Below are positions 26,570 to 35,214 of a DNA stretch of 51,156 bases, in pieces. Positions within the stretch are counted from its first letter, which is position 1. Each line of letters starts with the position of its first letter. Made by a program: the position numbers and the translations under genes. The notes beneath the pieces were generated by a model. It saw nothing but the letters and a program-made list of their open reading frames with translations. It was not told the DNA's origin and searched no databases. The stretch comes from Candidatus Scatosoma pullicola (lineage in GTDB: Bacteria > Bacillota > Clostridia > Christensenellales > Borkfalkiaceae), in contig DVGN01000014.1 of NCBI GenBank assembly GCA_018712725.1, positions 1-51,156 on the forward strand. The letters run 5' to 3'.

Positions 26570-26958
26570 AAAACGCGCTGCGCTATCTGATCGCGGCGGG
26601 CGCGGGGCTGGTCATCGCCTTTGTCATCATGCTCGCGCAGGGGATCTTTTCGCAGACGGACGCACAGGACGTCATGCGGATTTTAAGCGACGCTTTTTTC
26701 GCTTCGGGCGTGCTGCTCGCGGGCGCGGGACTTATTTTAGTCGCCTCCAACGGCGGGCTGTTCGACATGTTCGGCTATGCCGCGGTGCTGTTTTTCAACC
26801 TCTTCCGCCGGGACGTGACCAAACGCAAATATAAGGATTTTTACGAATACCGGGAAGCGAAGAAGGAGAAAAAGCGCAGTACTGCCTATCTTCTTCTGGT
26901 CGGCGTGGGGCTGATCGCCGTCGCCGCCGTCTTTTTGATTTTCTATTACAACGTATAG
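26566..26958 (+). CDS. DUF3899 membrane protein
   Basis: 130 residues, overlapping the OppF-type gene by ATGA. Hydrophobic segments at about 5-25, 39-60, 65-80 and 104-127; the [31 protein letters not shown] part and the basic [21 protein letters not shown] loop match what I know of DUF3899, a family of small Bacillota membrane proteins of unknown role. It is the last gene of the transporter operon and sits directly before a strong terminator, so it may help assembly or regulation of the transporter; that is inference from position. Confidence 0.8.
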   Translation: MKNALRYLIAAGAGLVIAFVIMLAQGIFSQTDAQDVMRILSDAFFASGVLLAGAGLILVASNGGLFDMFGYAAVLFFNLFRRDVTKRKYKDFYEYREAKKEKKRSTAYLLLVGVGLIAVAAVFLIFYYNV

Positions 26959-26975
26959 GAACAAGCAAAATTCTG

Positions 26976-27010
26976 CCCGCCTCTTTCTTCCGAAAGGGGC
27001 GGGGTTTTTA
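26976..27010 (+). terminator. Terminator of the peptide-transporter operon
   Basis: CCCGCCTCTTTC paired with GAAAGGGGCGGG, short loop TTCC, followed by GTTTTTA. Confidence 0.8.
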
Positions 27011-27029
27011 TTATAAAAAAGCCTCCCCC

Positions 27030-27315
27030 TATGGTAAGGAGTGCCGAGCCGCCTACGCTCTGCCTCCCCTTATGGTAAGGGGAGGTGTCACGGAGTGACG
27101 GAGGGGATAAGAAGTTGGGAAACGGGGCAGGCAGGGTAGCGCCGACGGCTTTTTTTGCAAATCGAAACCGAGTGGACAATCCCTCAGTCAGCTGCGCTGA
27201 CAGCTCCCTTTGCACAAGGGAGCCAGGGTGTGGATGGCGGGCAGCAGCAGTTTTTACACAAGGGAGCCAGGGTGTGAATGGCGGGCAGCAGCAGTTTTTA
27301 CACAAGGGAACCAGA
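27030..27315. repeat. Families B and C with a 44-bp tandem duplication
   Basis: A broken B arm (about 27030-27047), a full family B at 27061-27111 and a family C unit from 27177. The C end CACAAGGGAGCCAGGGTGTG is duplicated: it starts at 27213, 27257 and 27301, a period of 44 bases with a GGCGGGCAGCAGCAG centre. The 453-base gap 26959-27411 has no gene. Confidence 0.85.
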
Positions 27316-27411
27316 GGAAGACAGCACATGCCGCGCATTCGCGGTTGGTTCCCCGTAAATTTTCTGCGGATTCTCGTCGGAGTTTGCAAGGAAAAATCAA
27401 ACGAGACCCAT

Positions 27412-28143
27412 TTACAGCAACGAATTCCGGTATTGCAAAGGGGAATAGGAAAAGCGCTTTTTGAAGGTGCGGGAGAAATAGTTGTAGTCGGAAAAACCCA
27501 GCATCTCCGCCACCCGCTTCAAGGGCAGCCCCTCTATGATGAGTTTTTTCGCCTCCTTCATCTTCTCGTCGATCGCGTAATCCACGATGGACATCCCCGT
27601 CTCCCGCCGGAACACCGACGAGCAGTAGGCGGGGGAAAAGAAGGCCGCCTTGCCGACGTCGCGCAGGGTGATCGTCTCGTGCAGGTGTTCGGCGATATAG
27701 TTCCGGATGCGTAAGGTGAGGGGGCTGAACTGCCGCGGCAGGAGATTGACGGCGATCTGCCGCAGGATACATTCCAGAATCAGCGCCAGCCGGTCGGCAT
27801 CCTCCGTCATCCGGTCGCGGATCTCGTCGCAGGCGGACAAAAGCAGCCGTATCTCGTTGGTCATGCCGTCCGGGATATAGACGGGCAGCTCGGGCAGCGT
27901 TTCCCTTTCGTCCGGGCGGAAATTGAAGCTGATATAATCGCAGTTTTCCAAAGCCTTCCGGGCGCGCTCCTCCCCTTCGCGGATATACACCGCGTCTCCC
28001 GGCCGCAGGAGGATTTCCCGATTGTCGATCAGGTAGCGGAGTTCGCCGCCGAAAACCAGCGTCAGATCCCGAAATTGCAGGCGTTCGGGGGAGAGGGCGT
28101 CGCGGGGGACGCCGCGGTTGTGCATGTAATAGATGAGTTCCAT
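27412..28143 (-). CDS. AraC-family regulator of the hexuronate cluster
   Basis: 243 residues. The N-terminal half is a cupin-like sensor (LTLVFGGELRYLIDNREILLRPGDAVYI). The C-terminal ~100 residues hold the two helix-turn-helix motifs: ITLRDVGKAAFFSPAYCSSVFRRETG, then LKRVAEMLGFSDYNYFSRTFKKRFSYSPLQYR. It is divergent from the sugar isomerase-like gene and the hexuronate genes, and the two promoters share bases, so its ligand is probably a hexuronate or an intermediate, and binding near the shared -10 region would affect both directions. The start is at a consensus promoter's distance of about 60 bases; no other start is favoured. Confidence 0.9.
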   Translation of the reverse strand: MELIYYMHNRGVPRDALSPERLQFRDLTLVFGGELRYLIDNREILLRPGDAVYIREGEERARKALENCDYISFNFRPDERETLPELPVYIPDGMTNEIRLLLSACDEIRDRMTEDADRLALILECILRQIAVNLLPRQFSPLTLRIRNYIAEHLHETITLRDVGKAAFFSPAYCSSVFRRETGMSIVDYAIDEKMKEAKKLIIEGLPLKRVAEMLGFSDYNYFSRTFKKRFSYSPLQYRNSLL

Positions 28144-28194
28144 GGAAATATGCTCGGATAATGCTAATTTTATAAAATTTTACTTATATTCTGC

Positions 28195-28250
28195 ATTGAA
28201 ATTTCGCGAAATAGTGCTATAATTATAACAGTAAAAATAATTTTTGTCAA
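28195..28250. promoter_or_regulatory. Overlapping divergent promoters of the AraC gene and the hexuronate operon
   Basis: Rightward: TTGAAA (28196-28201), 16 bases, TATAAT (28218-28223). Leftward: TTGACA (28245-28250 reversed), 17 bases, TATAAT (28222-28227 reversed). The two -10 boxes share two bases (TATAATTATA). A perfect palindrome ATTTCGCGAAAT lies at 28201-28212 in the rightward spacer. Confidence 0.75.
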
Positions 28251-28301
28251 GCCGCAAAAGGGAAGTTTCCCTTTCGCGGCGGAAAAAAGGAGCGCGAAGG
28301 T

Positions 28302-29081
28302 ATGCAGGCGGGGCTCAATTTGTATTCGCTCAGGAAATCGATCGGCACGGAAGAGGATTTTCTGGCGACGGCGGAAAAACTCAAAGAGATGGGGTATTCC
28401 TATTTGCAGTATTCGGGGGCGGCGTTCGATCCGGAACGCATCCGCCGGGTGTGCGAGGCGAGCGGTATGCCCGTCTTTCTCACCCATGTGCCGATGGACA
28501 GGATTTTAAGCGACACGGAAAAGCTGATGGAGGAACACGCGCTGTTCGGCTGTAAAAACATCGGCCTGGGCATGATGCCCTGGGATACTGCCGCGGACGA
28601 GAAAAAGTGTCGGGAGACGGTGGAAAAATTGGAGCGGGCGGCGGAAAAAATGAAGGAAAACGGGTTTGCCTTTTTCTATCATCACCACCATTTCGAATTT
28701 TACCGTTGGGAATCGGGAAAGCGTCCTATCGACTGCCTTCTGGAAGAGGCGCCGGACGTCAATTTCACGGCGGACACCTATTGGCTGCAATTCGGCGGCG
28801 CGGACGTGCTCGCCTGGCTCGGGCGGATGAAGGGCAGAGTGGGCTGCGTTCACCTCAAAGATTACCGCATTGCAAAGGCGGAAAAAGAGGGCGGCGGCTG
28901 GGAATTCCGCCCGCAGTTCGCGCCCGTGGGAGACGGGAATCTCGATTTTCCCGCCATCGTGAAAAGGGCGAAGGAGAGCGGCGCGGAGTATTTCTTCGTC
29001 GAACAGGACGATGCCTGCGACTATCCCGATCCCTTCGGACAGGTAAAGCGGAGCATCGGCTATATCCGTTCGGCGCTTTGA
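28302..29081 (+). CDS. Sugar phosphate isomerase/epimerase-like TIM barrel
   Basis: 259 residues, AAAAAAGGAG upstream. The fold of the xylose-isomerase-like family is suggested by QAGLNLYSLRKSI at the start, then HVPMDRIL, YHHHHFEFYR, a metal-binding-type FTADTYWLQFGG and GCVHLKDYRIA, with acid and histidine residues in the expected strand ends. These enzymes isomerise or epimerise sugars, inosose or hydroxypyruvate using a divalent metal. It is the first gene of the operon controlled with the AraC regulator and is followed by a Gfo/Idh/MocA dehydrogenase, a pair often seen in catabolism of unusual sugars or inositols. The exact substrate is not deducible. Confidence 0.85.
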   Translation: MQAGLNLYSLRKSIGTEEDFLATAEKLKEMGYSYLQYSGAAFDPERIRRVCEASGMPVFLTHVPMDRILSDTEKLMEEHALFGCKNIGLGMMPWDTAADEKKCRETVEKLERAAEKMKENGFAFFYHHHHFEFYRWESGKRPIDCLLEEAPDVNFTADTYWLQFGGADVLAWLGRMKGRVGCVHLKDYRIAKAEKEGGGWEFRPQFAPVGDGNLDFPAIVKRAKESGAEYFFVEQDDACDYPDPFGQVKRSIGYIRSAL

Positions 29082-29092
29082 AAAACCGCCGT

Positions 29093-29179
29093 CGGGCAGC
29101 CGTCGGACGGCCGTCGGACAAATTGGTAAAGATCGGATAAAACCGGACAAAAATCGGACAATTATCGGATAATCATCGG
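29093..29179. repeat. Helically phased CGGA(T/C)A motifs
   Basis: CGG starts at 29093, 29104, 29115, 29134, 29144, 29155, 29166 and 29177, mostly 10-11 bases apart, many as CGGATAA or CGGACAA. It fills the gap between the isomerase-like gene and the dehydrogenase gene. Confidence 0.6.
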
Positions 29180-29202
29180 ATAAACGGAGGCATTCTGAAA
29201 AT

Positions 29203-30372
29203 ATGGAAAAAGTAAAATTCGGCATCATCGGCGTGGGGAACATGGGGACTTCGCATCTCGGCTTTCTGACGCGCGGAGAGGTGAAAAACGGCGTCTGCAC
29301 CGCGATCGCGGATGTCAAAGCCGAGCGCCTGAAAGCGGCGAAAAGCAATTATCCGGGCGAATACGCCTGTTATTCGTCGGCGGAAGAGCTGATCGACGAC
29401 GCGGACGTGGACGCGGTCATCATCGCCGTGCCCCATTACAGCCACCCGCCGCTCGCCATCCGCGCGCTGAAAAGGGGGCTGAACGTCATCTGCGAAAAGC
29501 CCGCGGGCGTGTACACCAGGCAGGTGCGGGAGATGAACGAAGTGGCAAAGGCGAGCAAGGGGCTGTTTACGATGATGTACAATCAGCGCACCAACCCCTT
29601 GTACATACGCATGCACGACGCCGTGAAAAACGGCGAGATCGGCGAGATCCGTCGGGTGAATTGGATCATCACCAACTGGTTCCGCACGCAGTTCTATTAC
29701 GATTCGGGCGCCTGGCGGGCGACCTGGAAGGGGGAGGGCGGCGGCGTGCTGATGAATCAGTGCCCCCACCAGCTCGACCTCTTGCAGTGGATCTGCGGCA
29801 TGATGCCCCAAAAGGTGCGCGCCTTCTGCCATTTCGGCAAGTGGCACAACATCGAGACGGAGGACGACGTCACCGCCTATCTCGAATTCCCCAACGGCGC
29901 CACGGGCGCCTTCATCACGAGTACGGGAGACGCGCCCGGCACCAATCGGTTTGAAATTCTCGGTTCGCGCGGGAAATTGGTGTGCGAGAAGGACACCCTG
30001 ACGATCTGCCGCTCCCAGGTGGATTTGCAGGAATTCCTCATGACCGAGCCCAGCGGGTTTGCCAATCCCCCCTTCGAGACGGAAGTCATCCCCCAGAGCG
30101 GCGACAATCCCCAGCACGTCGGGATTCTCAACAATTTCGCCAACGCGGTTCTCGGGCTGGAACCGCTGTATGTGGACGGACAGGAGGGGATCAAGTGCGT
30201 GGAACTCATCGATTCCATGCTGCTTTCCGCCTGGAAGGACAAGGCGGTTTCCCTGCCCGTCGACGACGACGAATACTACGCCGAGCTGAAAAAGCATATC
30301 GACAGCTCGCGGGAGAAGGCGGGGGAGGATATATTGATAGATAACTCGATGTCTTACGGCGGCACTAAATGA
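29203..30372 (+). CDS. Gfo/Idh/MocA-family NAD(P)-dependent oxidoreductase
   Basis: 389 residues; GGAGG lies 12 bases or so before the ATG. The N-terminal Rossmann fold shows FGIIGVGNMGTSHLG for nucleotide binding and VICEKPAGVYTRQ with the EKP lysine used in catalysis. The C-terminal domain carries GGGVLMNQCPHQLDLLQW, whose histidine is the usual second catalytic residue. The family oxidises or reduces a carbinol of a sugar, inositol or sugar acid. Downstream is the uronate pathway, upstream the isomerase-like protein, so the two may feed another sugar acid or a derivative into it. A family A element begins some ten bases after the stop. Confidence 0.93.
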   Translation: MEKVKFGIIGVGNMGTSHLGFLTRGEVKNGVCTAIADVKAERLKAAKSNYPGEYACYSSAEELIDDADVDAVIIAVPHYSHPPLAIRALKRGLNVICEKPAGVYTRQVREMNEVAKASKGLFTMMYNQRTNPLYIRMHDAVKNGEIGEIRRVNWIITNWFRTQFYYDSGAWRATWKGEGGGVLMNQCPHQLDLLQWICGMMPQKVRAFCHFGKWHNIETEDDVTAYLEFPNGATGAFITSTGDAPGTNRFEILGSRGKLVCEKDTLTICRSQVDLQEFLMTEPSGFANPPFETEVIPQSGDNPQHVGILNNFANAVLGLEPLYVDGQEGIKCVELIDSMLLSAWKDKAVSLPVDDDEYYAELKKHIDSSREKAGEDILIDNSMSYGGTK

Positions 30373-30380
30373 CGCGCCCG

Positions 30381-30890
30381 CGCGTCATTCATCGCCCGAT
30401 ACTTTGTCGCCTTTGCGCGCGGCTTGGTCATGTACGTCTCTGTACACTCCCTGCGCCGCTTACGCAGGCTTCGCGTCTCGGACGCGACTGACGCACGGAT
30501 GAACCGTGTCGATGAAGGAGCGACTACTGCACAAAACTTCGGTATTACCCGGCTGCAACGGAATTCCCGCGCGTCATTCATCGTCCGGATGCTTTGTCGC
30601 CTTTGCGCGCGGCTTGGCCGGAACTTCTGTGTACACTCCCTGCGCCGCTTACGCAGGCTTCGCGTCTCGGACGCGACTGACGCACGGATGAACCGTGTCG
30701 ATGAAGGAGCGACTACTGCACAAAACTTCGGTATTACCCGACTGCAACGGAATTCCCGCGCGTCATTCATCGTCCGGATGCTTTGTCGCGCTGCGTTATC
30801 TTCGGGGTATTTACGTCCAAAGTAAACTCCCCGGCGGAAAGCCTCGCGCTTCGCGGAAATTTACGGGTTGTATAGTCGAAATGTAACAGA
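30381..30890 (+). repeat. Tandem family A elements, 189-bp period
   Basis: Two complete units start at 30381 and 30570 (CGCGTCATTCATCG); a third starts at 30759 and runs into about 30860 with a different right half. Each has outer arms GCGTCATTC/GACTGACGC type and a GTAC tip. A small ACGGATGAACCGT hairpin joins the units. The period is a multiple of three, so long frames cross it on both strands; none looks like a protein gene. The 539-base gap 30373-30911 has nothing else. Confidence 0.85.
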
Positions 30891-30911
30891 GATATTTTGC
30901 GGTTACGGATT

Positions 30912-32240
30912 ATGAAAAAATTTTTTGGTGACGATTTGTTTCTGGATACGCCGTCGGCGGAGCGTATCTATGCGAAGATCAAAGATCTGCCCATTATCGA
31001 CTACCACTGCCATCTGCCGCCCGCCCTGGTGGCGCGGGACGCCGGATTTTCCGGGATCGGCGAGCTTTGGCTGGCGGGCGATCATTACAAATGGCGGGCG
31101 ATGCGGCTGTGCGGCGTGGACGAAAAGTACATCACGGGCGGCGCCGACTATCGGGAAAAGTTCATGAAATACGCGGAGATTCTGCCCCGGCTGGCGGGCA
31201 ATCCGCTGTATTATTGGACGCATCTCGAACTGAAACAGATTTTCGGCATCGGCGAGCCGCTGAACGCGGACAGCGCGGCGCGCATTTACGACGCGGCGAA
31301 CGAAAAGCTGAAAAAAATGCGGGTGTCCGACTTTTTCCGGCTGTACAAAGTGGAGTACGCAGCGACGACGGACGACCCCGCCGACGAGCTGAAATACCCG
31401 GGCAGGTATGGGACGACGGAGATGCGGCCCACCTTCCGCCCCGATAAAGCGTGGACGTTCGACGGGGAATATCTGCGCAGGCTGGGCGGCGCGGCGGGGG
31501 TGCAGATCGCCGAATGGGACGATCTCTTCATCGCGCTCTGCCGCCGTCTGGACGACTTCGCCGCCAAGGGATGCAAAATTGCCGACCACGGATTTTCGCA
31601 TTTTCCCGGAGCGTATGCGGGCGACGCGGAGGCGCGCGCCCTCTTCCGGCGGCGGGATTCCCTCTCCGGAGAGGAGAAGGAGAAGCTGTTCGGCAATCTC
31701 CTCCTGCGGCTGACGCGGGAGTACGGCAGGCGGGGGATCCTCATGCAGATCCATTTCGCGGTGGACAGGAACGTGCACGAAGAGATGTTCCGCCGCTGCG
31801 GCGCGGATTCGGGCTTCGACGTGATAGGAGAGGCGCAGGACGTGCGCGACGTCGCCGCGTATTTCGACCGCATCCCGGACGCCGAGCGCCCCGAGACGGT
31901 GCTGTACACCTTGAACGACGGCAATCTGCCCGCCCTGGCGTGCCTGACGGGGGCGTTCCGGCACGTGCGCATGGGCGCGGCGTGGTGGTTCAACGACACG
32001 GTGGAGGGGATCCGCCGCAACCTGGCGACGATCGCGGAATATTCGGCGCTGGGCACGAATTTGGGCATGCTGACCGATTCCCGCAGTTTCTCCTCTTACG
32101 CGCGCTTCGACTTTTTCCGTCGGCTGCTTTCCGGGTATCTCGGCGGTCTGGCGGAGCGGGGGGAATACGATATTTCCGCGGCGGAGACCGTCGCGAGGGA
32201 CATTTGTTACGATAATATCAAAGGAGTGCTCGGATTATGA
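30912..32240 (+). CDS. uxaC: Uronate isomerase
   Basis: 442 residues from the ATG at 30912; the ribosome site is weak. It converts D-glucuronate to D-fructuronate and D-galacturonate to D-tagaturonate. The amidohydrolase-like metal site is seen at His32 and His34 in IIDYHCHLPP; other features of the family are the N-terminal DDLFLDTPSAERIY, DHYKWRAMR, RPTFRPDKAW-like region, and near the C-terminus GAAWWFNDTVEGIRRNL and TDSRSFSSYARFDFFRR. The length (about 470 in E. coli) is normal. It overlaps uxuA by ATGA. It is the entry enzyme of the hexuronate pathway encoded here. Confidence 0.95.
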   Translation: MKKFFGDDLFLDTPSAERIYAKIKDLPIIDYHCHLPPALVARDAGFSGIGELWLAGDHYKWRAMRLCGVDEKYITGGADYREKFMKYAEILPRLAGNPLYYWTHLELKQIFGIGEPLNADSAARIYDAANEKLKKMRVSDFFRLYKVEYAATTDDPADELKYPGRYGTTEMRPTFRPDKAWTFDGEYLRRLGGAAGVQIAEWDDLFIALCRRLDDFAAKGCKIADHGFSHFPGAYAGDAEARALFRRRDSLSGEEKEKLFGNLLLRLTREYGRRGILMQIHFAVDRNVHEEMFRRCGADSGFDVIGEAQDVRDVAAYFDRIPDAERPETVLYTLNDGNLPALACLTGAFRHVRMGAAWWFNDTVEGIRRNLATIAEYSALGTNLGMLTDSRSFSSYARFDFFRRLLSGYLGGLAERGEYDISAAETVARDICYDNIKGVLGL

Positions 32241-33274
32241 AAATGACTTTTCGCTGGTACGGGGAAGGGGACAGCATCCCCCTTTCGTACATCAGACAGA
32301 TCCCGAACATGTCGGGCGTGGTGACGGCGGTTTACGACGTTCCCGTGGGGCAGGTATGGGACGAGAGCAAAATTGCGCGGCTGAAATCGCTGTGCGACGG
32401 GGCGGGACTCCAAATGGAAGTCATCGAATCGGTGCCCGTCCACGAAGACATCAAGCTGGGGAAGCCGACGCGGGACAAACTCATCGAAAACTACGCGCAG
32501 ACGATACGCAATCTCGGAAAATACGGGGTGAAGTGCATCTGCTACAATTTCATGCCCGTGTTCGACTGGCTGCGCACCGATCTGAGGCACGAGAACGCGG
32601 ACGGCAGCACGTCGCTTTGCTACTGCCACGAAGAGCTTTTGCGGCTGGATCCCAAGAATCTGCACCTGCCCGGCTGGGACGAGAGCTATACGCCCGCCCA
32701 GCTCAACGGACTTCTGGAAGAGTATAAGGGGGTTTCCCACGAACAGCTCTTCGACAATCTCGTGTATTTTCTGAACGGCATCATGCCCGCCTGCGACGAG
32801 ACGGGGATAGACATGGCGATCCATCCCGACGATCCGCCCTGGGACATGTTCGGGCTGCCCCGCATCATCGTCGACGAAAACAGCTACGAAAAGATGTTTG
32901 CGGCGGTGCCGGACAAGCATAACGGCATCACTTTCTGCACGGGGTCTCTGGGCGCGGGCAGGTTCAACGATCTGCCCGCCATGGCGGCAAAGTATGCGCG
33001 TCGCATTTACTTCGCGCACATCCGTCAGCTGAAATACGGCGATGGCAAGGACTTTGCCGAAGCGGGGCATCTGACGGAGGCGGGAAGCCTGGATATTTAT
33101 GCGATCGTCAAATCCCTGGTATCCTCCGGCTTCGACGGATACGTCCGTCCCGACCACGGCAGAAACATCTGGGGAGAGGACGGGAAGCCGGGGTACGGGT
33201 TGTACGATCGGGCGCTGGGCGCGGCGTATCTGAACGGACTTTTCGAAGCGATCGAAAAGGATATGCGGAAATAA
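32237..33274 (+). CDS. uxuA: Mannonate dehydratase
   Basis: 345 residues, coupled to uxaC through an ATGA overlap. It removes water from D-mannonate to give 2-keto-3-deoxy-D-gluconate. The TIM-barrel landmarks of UxuA are present: MTFRWYGEGDSIPL, IESVPVHEDIKLG, NFMPVFDWLRTDL, AIHPDDPPWDMFGLPRI and TGSLGAGRFND, followed by FAHIRQLKYG and YVRPDHGRNIWGE with the metal-binding histidines, cysteine and aspartate in the expected segments. Length 345 is at the Gram-positive norm. It lies between uxaC and the SDR reductase, the usual set for glucuronate breakdown. Confidence 0.96.
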   Translation: MKMTFRWYGEGDSIPLSYIRQIPNMSGVVTAVYDVPVGQVWDESKIARLKSLCDGAGLQMEVIESVPVHEDIKLGKPTRDKLIENYAQTIRNLGKYGVKCICYNFMPVFDWLRTDLRHENADGSTSLCYCHEELLRLDPKNLHLPGWDESYTPAQLNGLLEEYKGVSHEQLFDNLVYFLNGIMPACDETGIDMAIHPDDPPWDMFGLPRIIVDENSYEKMFAAVPDKHNGITFCTGSLGAGRFNDLPAMAAKYARRIYFAHIRQLKYGDGKDFAEAGHLTEAGSLDIYAIVKSLVSSGFDGYVRPDHGRNIWGEDGKPGYGLYDRALGAAYLNGLFEAIEKDMRK

Positions 33275-33314
33275 AATAAAAATAAAAATGAAAGATAGAA
33301 AGGCGGTGAAAATC

Positions 33315-34145
33315 ATGAAAGTTCCTTTCAAGGTGGATCTGAGCGGCAAGGTCTGCGCGATTACGGGCGCGGGCGGGGTCATCTGCGGGGAGTTCGCCAG
33401 GGTGCTGGCAGAATGCGGCGCAAAGGTGGCGCTTCTGGACATCAATTACGACGCGGCAAAAAAGGTGGCGGACGAGATCGGCGAAAACGCCTTTGCCGTT
33501 AAGTGCAACTGCCTGGACAAGGCGGACATCGTAAAGGCGAAGGCGGCGGTCGAAGAGAAGTTCGGCGCGGTCAATTTTCTCGTGAACGGGGCGGGCGGCA
33601 ACAATCCCCGCGCCACGACGGACAACGAGACGATGACCCCCGACCTTTCGGGCGTCAAGGACTTCTTCGCGCTGGAAGAAAGCGGGCTGAAATTCGTGTT
33701 CGATCTGAACATCACTTCGGCGTTTTTGGTGACCCAGGTATTTGCCGAAGGCATGGTCAAGACGGGCGGGAACATCATCAACATCTCGTCGATGAACGCC
33801 TATCGGCCGCTCACCAAGATCCCCGCGTATTCGGCGGCGAAGGCGGGCGTCTCCAATTTCACCCAGTGGCTCGCCGTGCATTTCGCGCCCTGCAACATCC
33901 GCTGCAACGCCATCGCGCCCGGATTTTTCGTGACCAATCAGAACCGCGCCCTGCTCTATAACGGGGACGGCACGCCTACGGCGCGCACGGGCAAGATTCT
34001 GGCGGCGACGCCGATGAAGAAATTCGGCGAGATCGACGACCTGATCGGCTGCCTTTTGTGGCTCGCCGACGACAATGCCAGCGGATTTGTGACGGGGGTG
34101 GTGGTTCCCATTGACGGCGGATTCTCCGCCTACTCCGGTGTTTAA
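33315..34145 (+). CDS. SDR-family fructuronate reductase (D-mannonate oxidoreductase)
   Basis: 276 residues from the ATG at 33315, behind an AGGCGGTGA site; the ATG 27 bases upstream has none. A short-chain dehydrogenase: TGAGGVICGEFAR for the nucleotide, NGAGGNNPRAT, NISSMNAY, and catalytic Tyr172 and Lys176 in IPAYSAAKAGV. By its place directly after uxaC and uxuA it should reduce D-fructuronate to D-mannonate, the step done by the unrelated UxuB in E. coli; Bacillus uses an SDR protein (YjmF) for it. A family A element begins inside its stop codon. Confidence 0.88.
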   Translation: MKVPFKVDLSGKVCAITGAGGVICGEFARVLAECGAKVALLDINYDAAKKVADEIGENAFAVKCNCLDKADIVKAKAAVEEKFGAVNFLVNGAGGNNPRATTDNETMTPDLSGVKDFFALEESGLKFVFDLNITSAFLVTQVFAEGMVKTGGNIINISSMNAYRPLTKIPAYSAAKAGVSNFTQWLAVHFAPCNIRCNAIAPGFFVTNQNRALLYNGDGTPTARTGKILAATPMKKFGEIDDLIGCLLWLADDNASGFVTGVVVPIDGGFSAYSGV

Positions 34146-34382
34146 GACGTTATTCATCGTCTGATACTGTGTCGTCTTTGCGTTTTTGCTCGGTCACGTA
34201 CTTTTGTGTACGCTCCCGTCGTCGCTTACGCAGGCTCCGTAAAAACAGGGCTCCCGAAAAAGATTTGCGAAGCAAAGATTTTTTGGGAAGAGGAGGCGAC
34301 GTGGTGCGAGTTGAGCCTTTCGGTTTTGCCGGAAGGCTGACGAGCTTTCAGCGGATGCCGACGAGCGACTGACGCCTTAAAC
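34140..34382 (+). repeat. Family A element A4, interrupted
   Basis: Outer arms GTTTAAG (containing the TAA stop of the reductase gene) and CTTAAAC, tip CGTAC-6-GTACG. About 115 extra bases sit in its right half, including a loop with AGATTTGCGAAGCAAAGATT-type pairing. Confidence 0.75.
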
Positions 34383-34405
34383 TTCGCTCGCCCCGGCTTT
34401 GAGGA

Positions 34406-34601
34406 AATTCAAACGTCATTCATCTTGCCATACTTTGTCGGACTTGCGTTTCGGTTTGGTCGGAACCTTTTTGTACGCTCCCTGCGCCGAATCCGCGCCC
34501 TTCGCGTCCGACGAGCGACTGACGCTTCAAATTTCGGCACTGCTCCTTGCCTCCCCTTATGGTAAGGGGAGGTGTCGAGCGGAGCGAGACGGAGGGGATA
34601 A
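34406..34601 (+). repeat. Family A element A5 followed by family B
   Basis: A5 covers about 34406-34534 (CGTCATTCATCTTGCCA to GCGACTGACGCTTC); its arms pair less well than in other copies. Family B is at 34548-34601. Together with A4 it fills the 526-base gap before eda; no gene seen. Confidence 0.75.
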
Positions 34602-34671
34602 AAAGGCCGTGAAAACGGAAAGTGAAAAATATTCGATAAATGATTTGCGATTAGGAGGTCGCGATTAAAAA

Positions 34672-35214
34672 ATGGATAAAAGAATTCCGGTAGTGACGCT
34701 GAGCAGCGTCGAAGAGACGGCGCCCGTATTGAAGGCGCTGAAAGCGTACGGAATAAACTGCGCGGAAATCACCTTCCGCACGGCGTGCGCGGAAGAGGCG
34801 ATCAAAGCCGCCGTTCGGGAATTTCCCGACATGAACGTCGGCGCGGGGACGGTGATAAACGGCGGGCAGTGCCGCCGCGCGCTGGCGGCGGGCGCGAAAT
34901 TCATCGTTTCGCCCGGGCTGTCCGAAGAGGTGGCGGGCATCTGCCGTGAGGCGGGCGTGCCCTATTATCCCGGCTGCGTGACGCCGACGGAGATCATGAA
35001 GGCGATTTCCTTGGGATTGACCGTCCTCAAATTTTTCCCCGCGAACGTATACGGCGGATTGAAGGCGTTGAAGGCGCTTTCGGCGCCCTTCCCGCAGGTG
35101 AAGTTTATCCCCACGGGCGGCATCAACAAGGACAACATCGACGAATATCTCGCCTGGGATAAAATTTATGCCGTGGGCGGGAGTTCGTTTGTGGAAGAGG
35201 CGTTAAAGGTTTGA
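34672..35214 (+). CDS. eda: 2-keto-3-deoxy-6-phosphogluconate aldolase
   Basis: 180 residues, TTAGGAGG upstream. It splits KDPG into pyruvate and glyceraldehyde 3-phosphate. The Schiff-base lysine is Lys120 in LTVLKFFPANVYGG; Glu32 and Arg36 lie in CAEITFRTA, and MNVGAGTVINGGQCRRAL, SPGLSEEV, PGCVTPTEIMKA and FIPTGGINKDNI are all family motifs. It begins about 20 residues later than E. coli Eda (about 210), lacking the first helix; this is common in Gram-positive forms. It follows the uronate genes after a repeat block and precedes the KDG kinase. A family A element starts at its stop codon. Confidence 0.95.
   Translation: MDKRIPVVTLSSVEETAPVLKALKAYGINCAEITFRTACAEEAIKAAVREFPDMNVGAGTVINGGQCRRALAAGAKFIVSPGLSEEVAGICREAGVPYYPGCVTPTEIMKAISLGLTVLKFFPANVYGGLKALKALSAPFPQVKFIPTGGINKDNIDEYLAWDKIYAVGGSSFVEEALKV

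Noticed and set aside
30354..30825. Long open frames on both strands across 30354-30825 with repeated protein sequence
   Set aside because: They come from the 189-bp tandem repeat, whose length is a multiple of three. There is no ribosome site and the sequence is explained by the hairpin elements.
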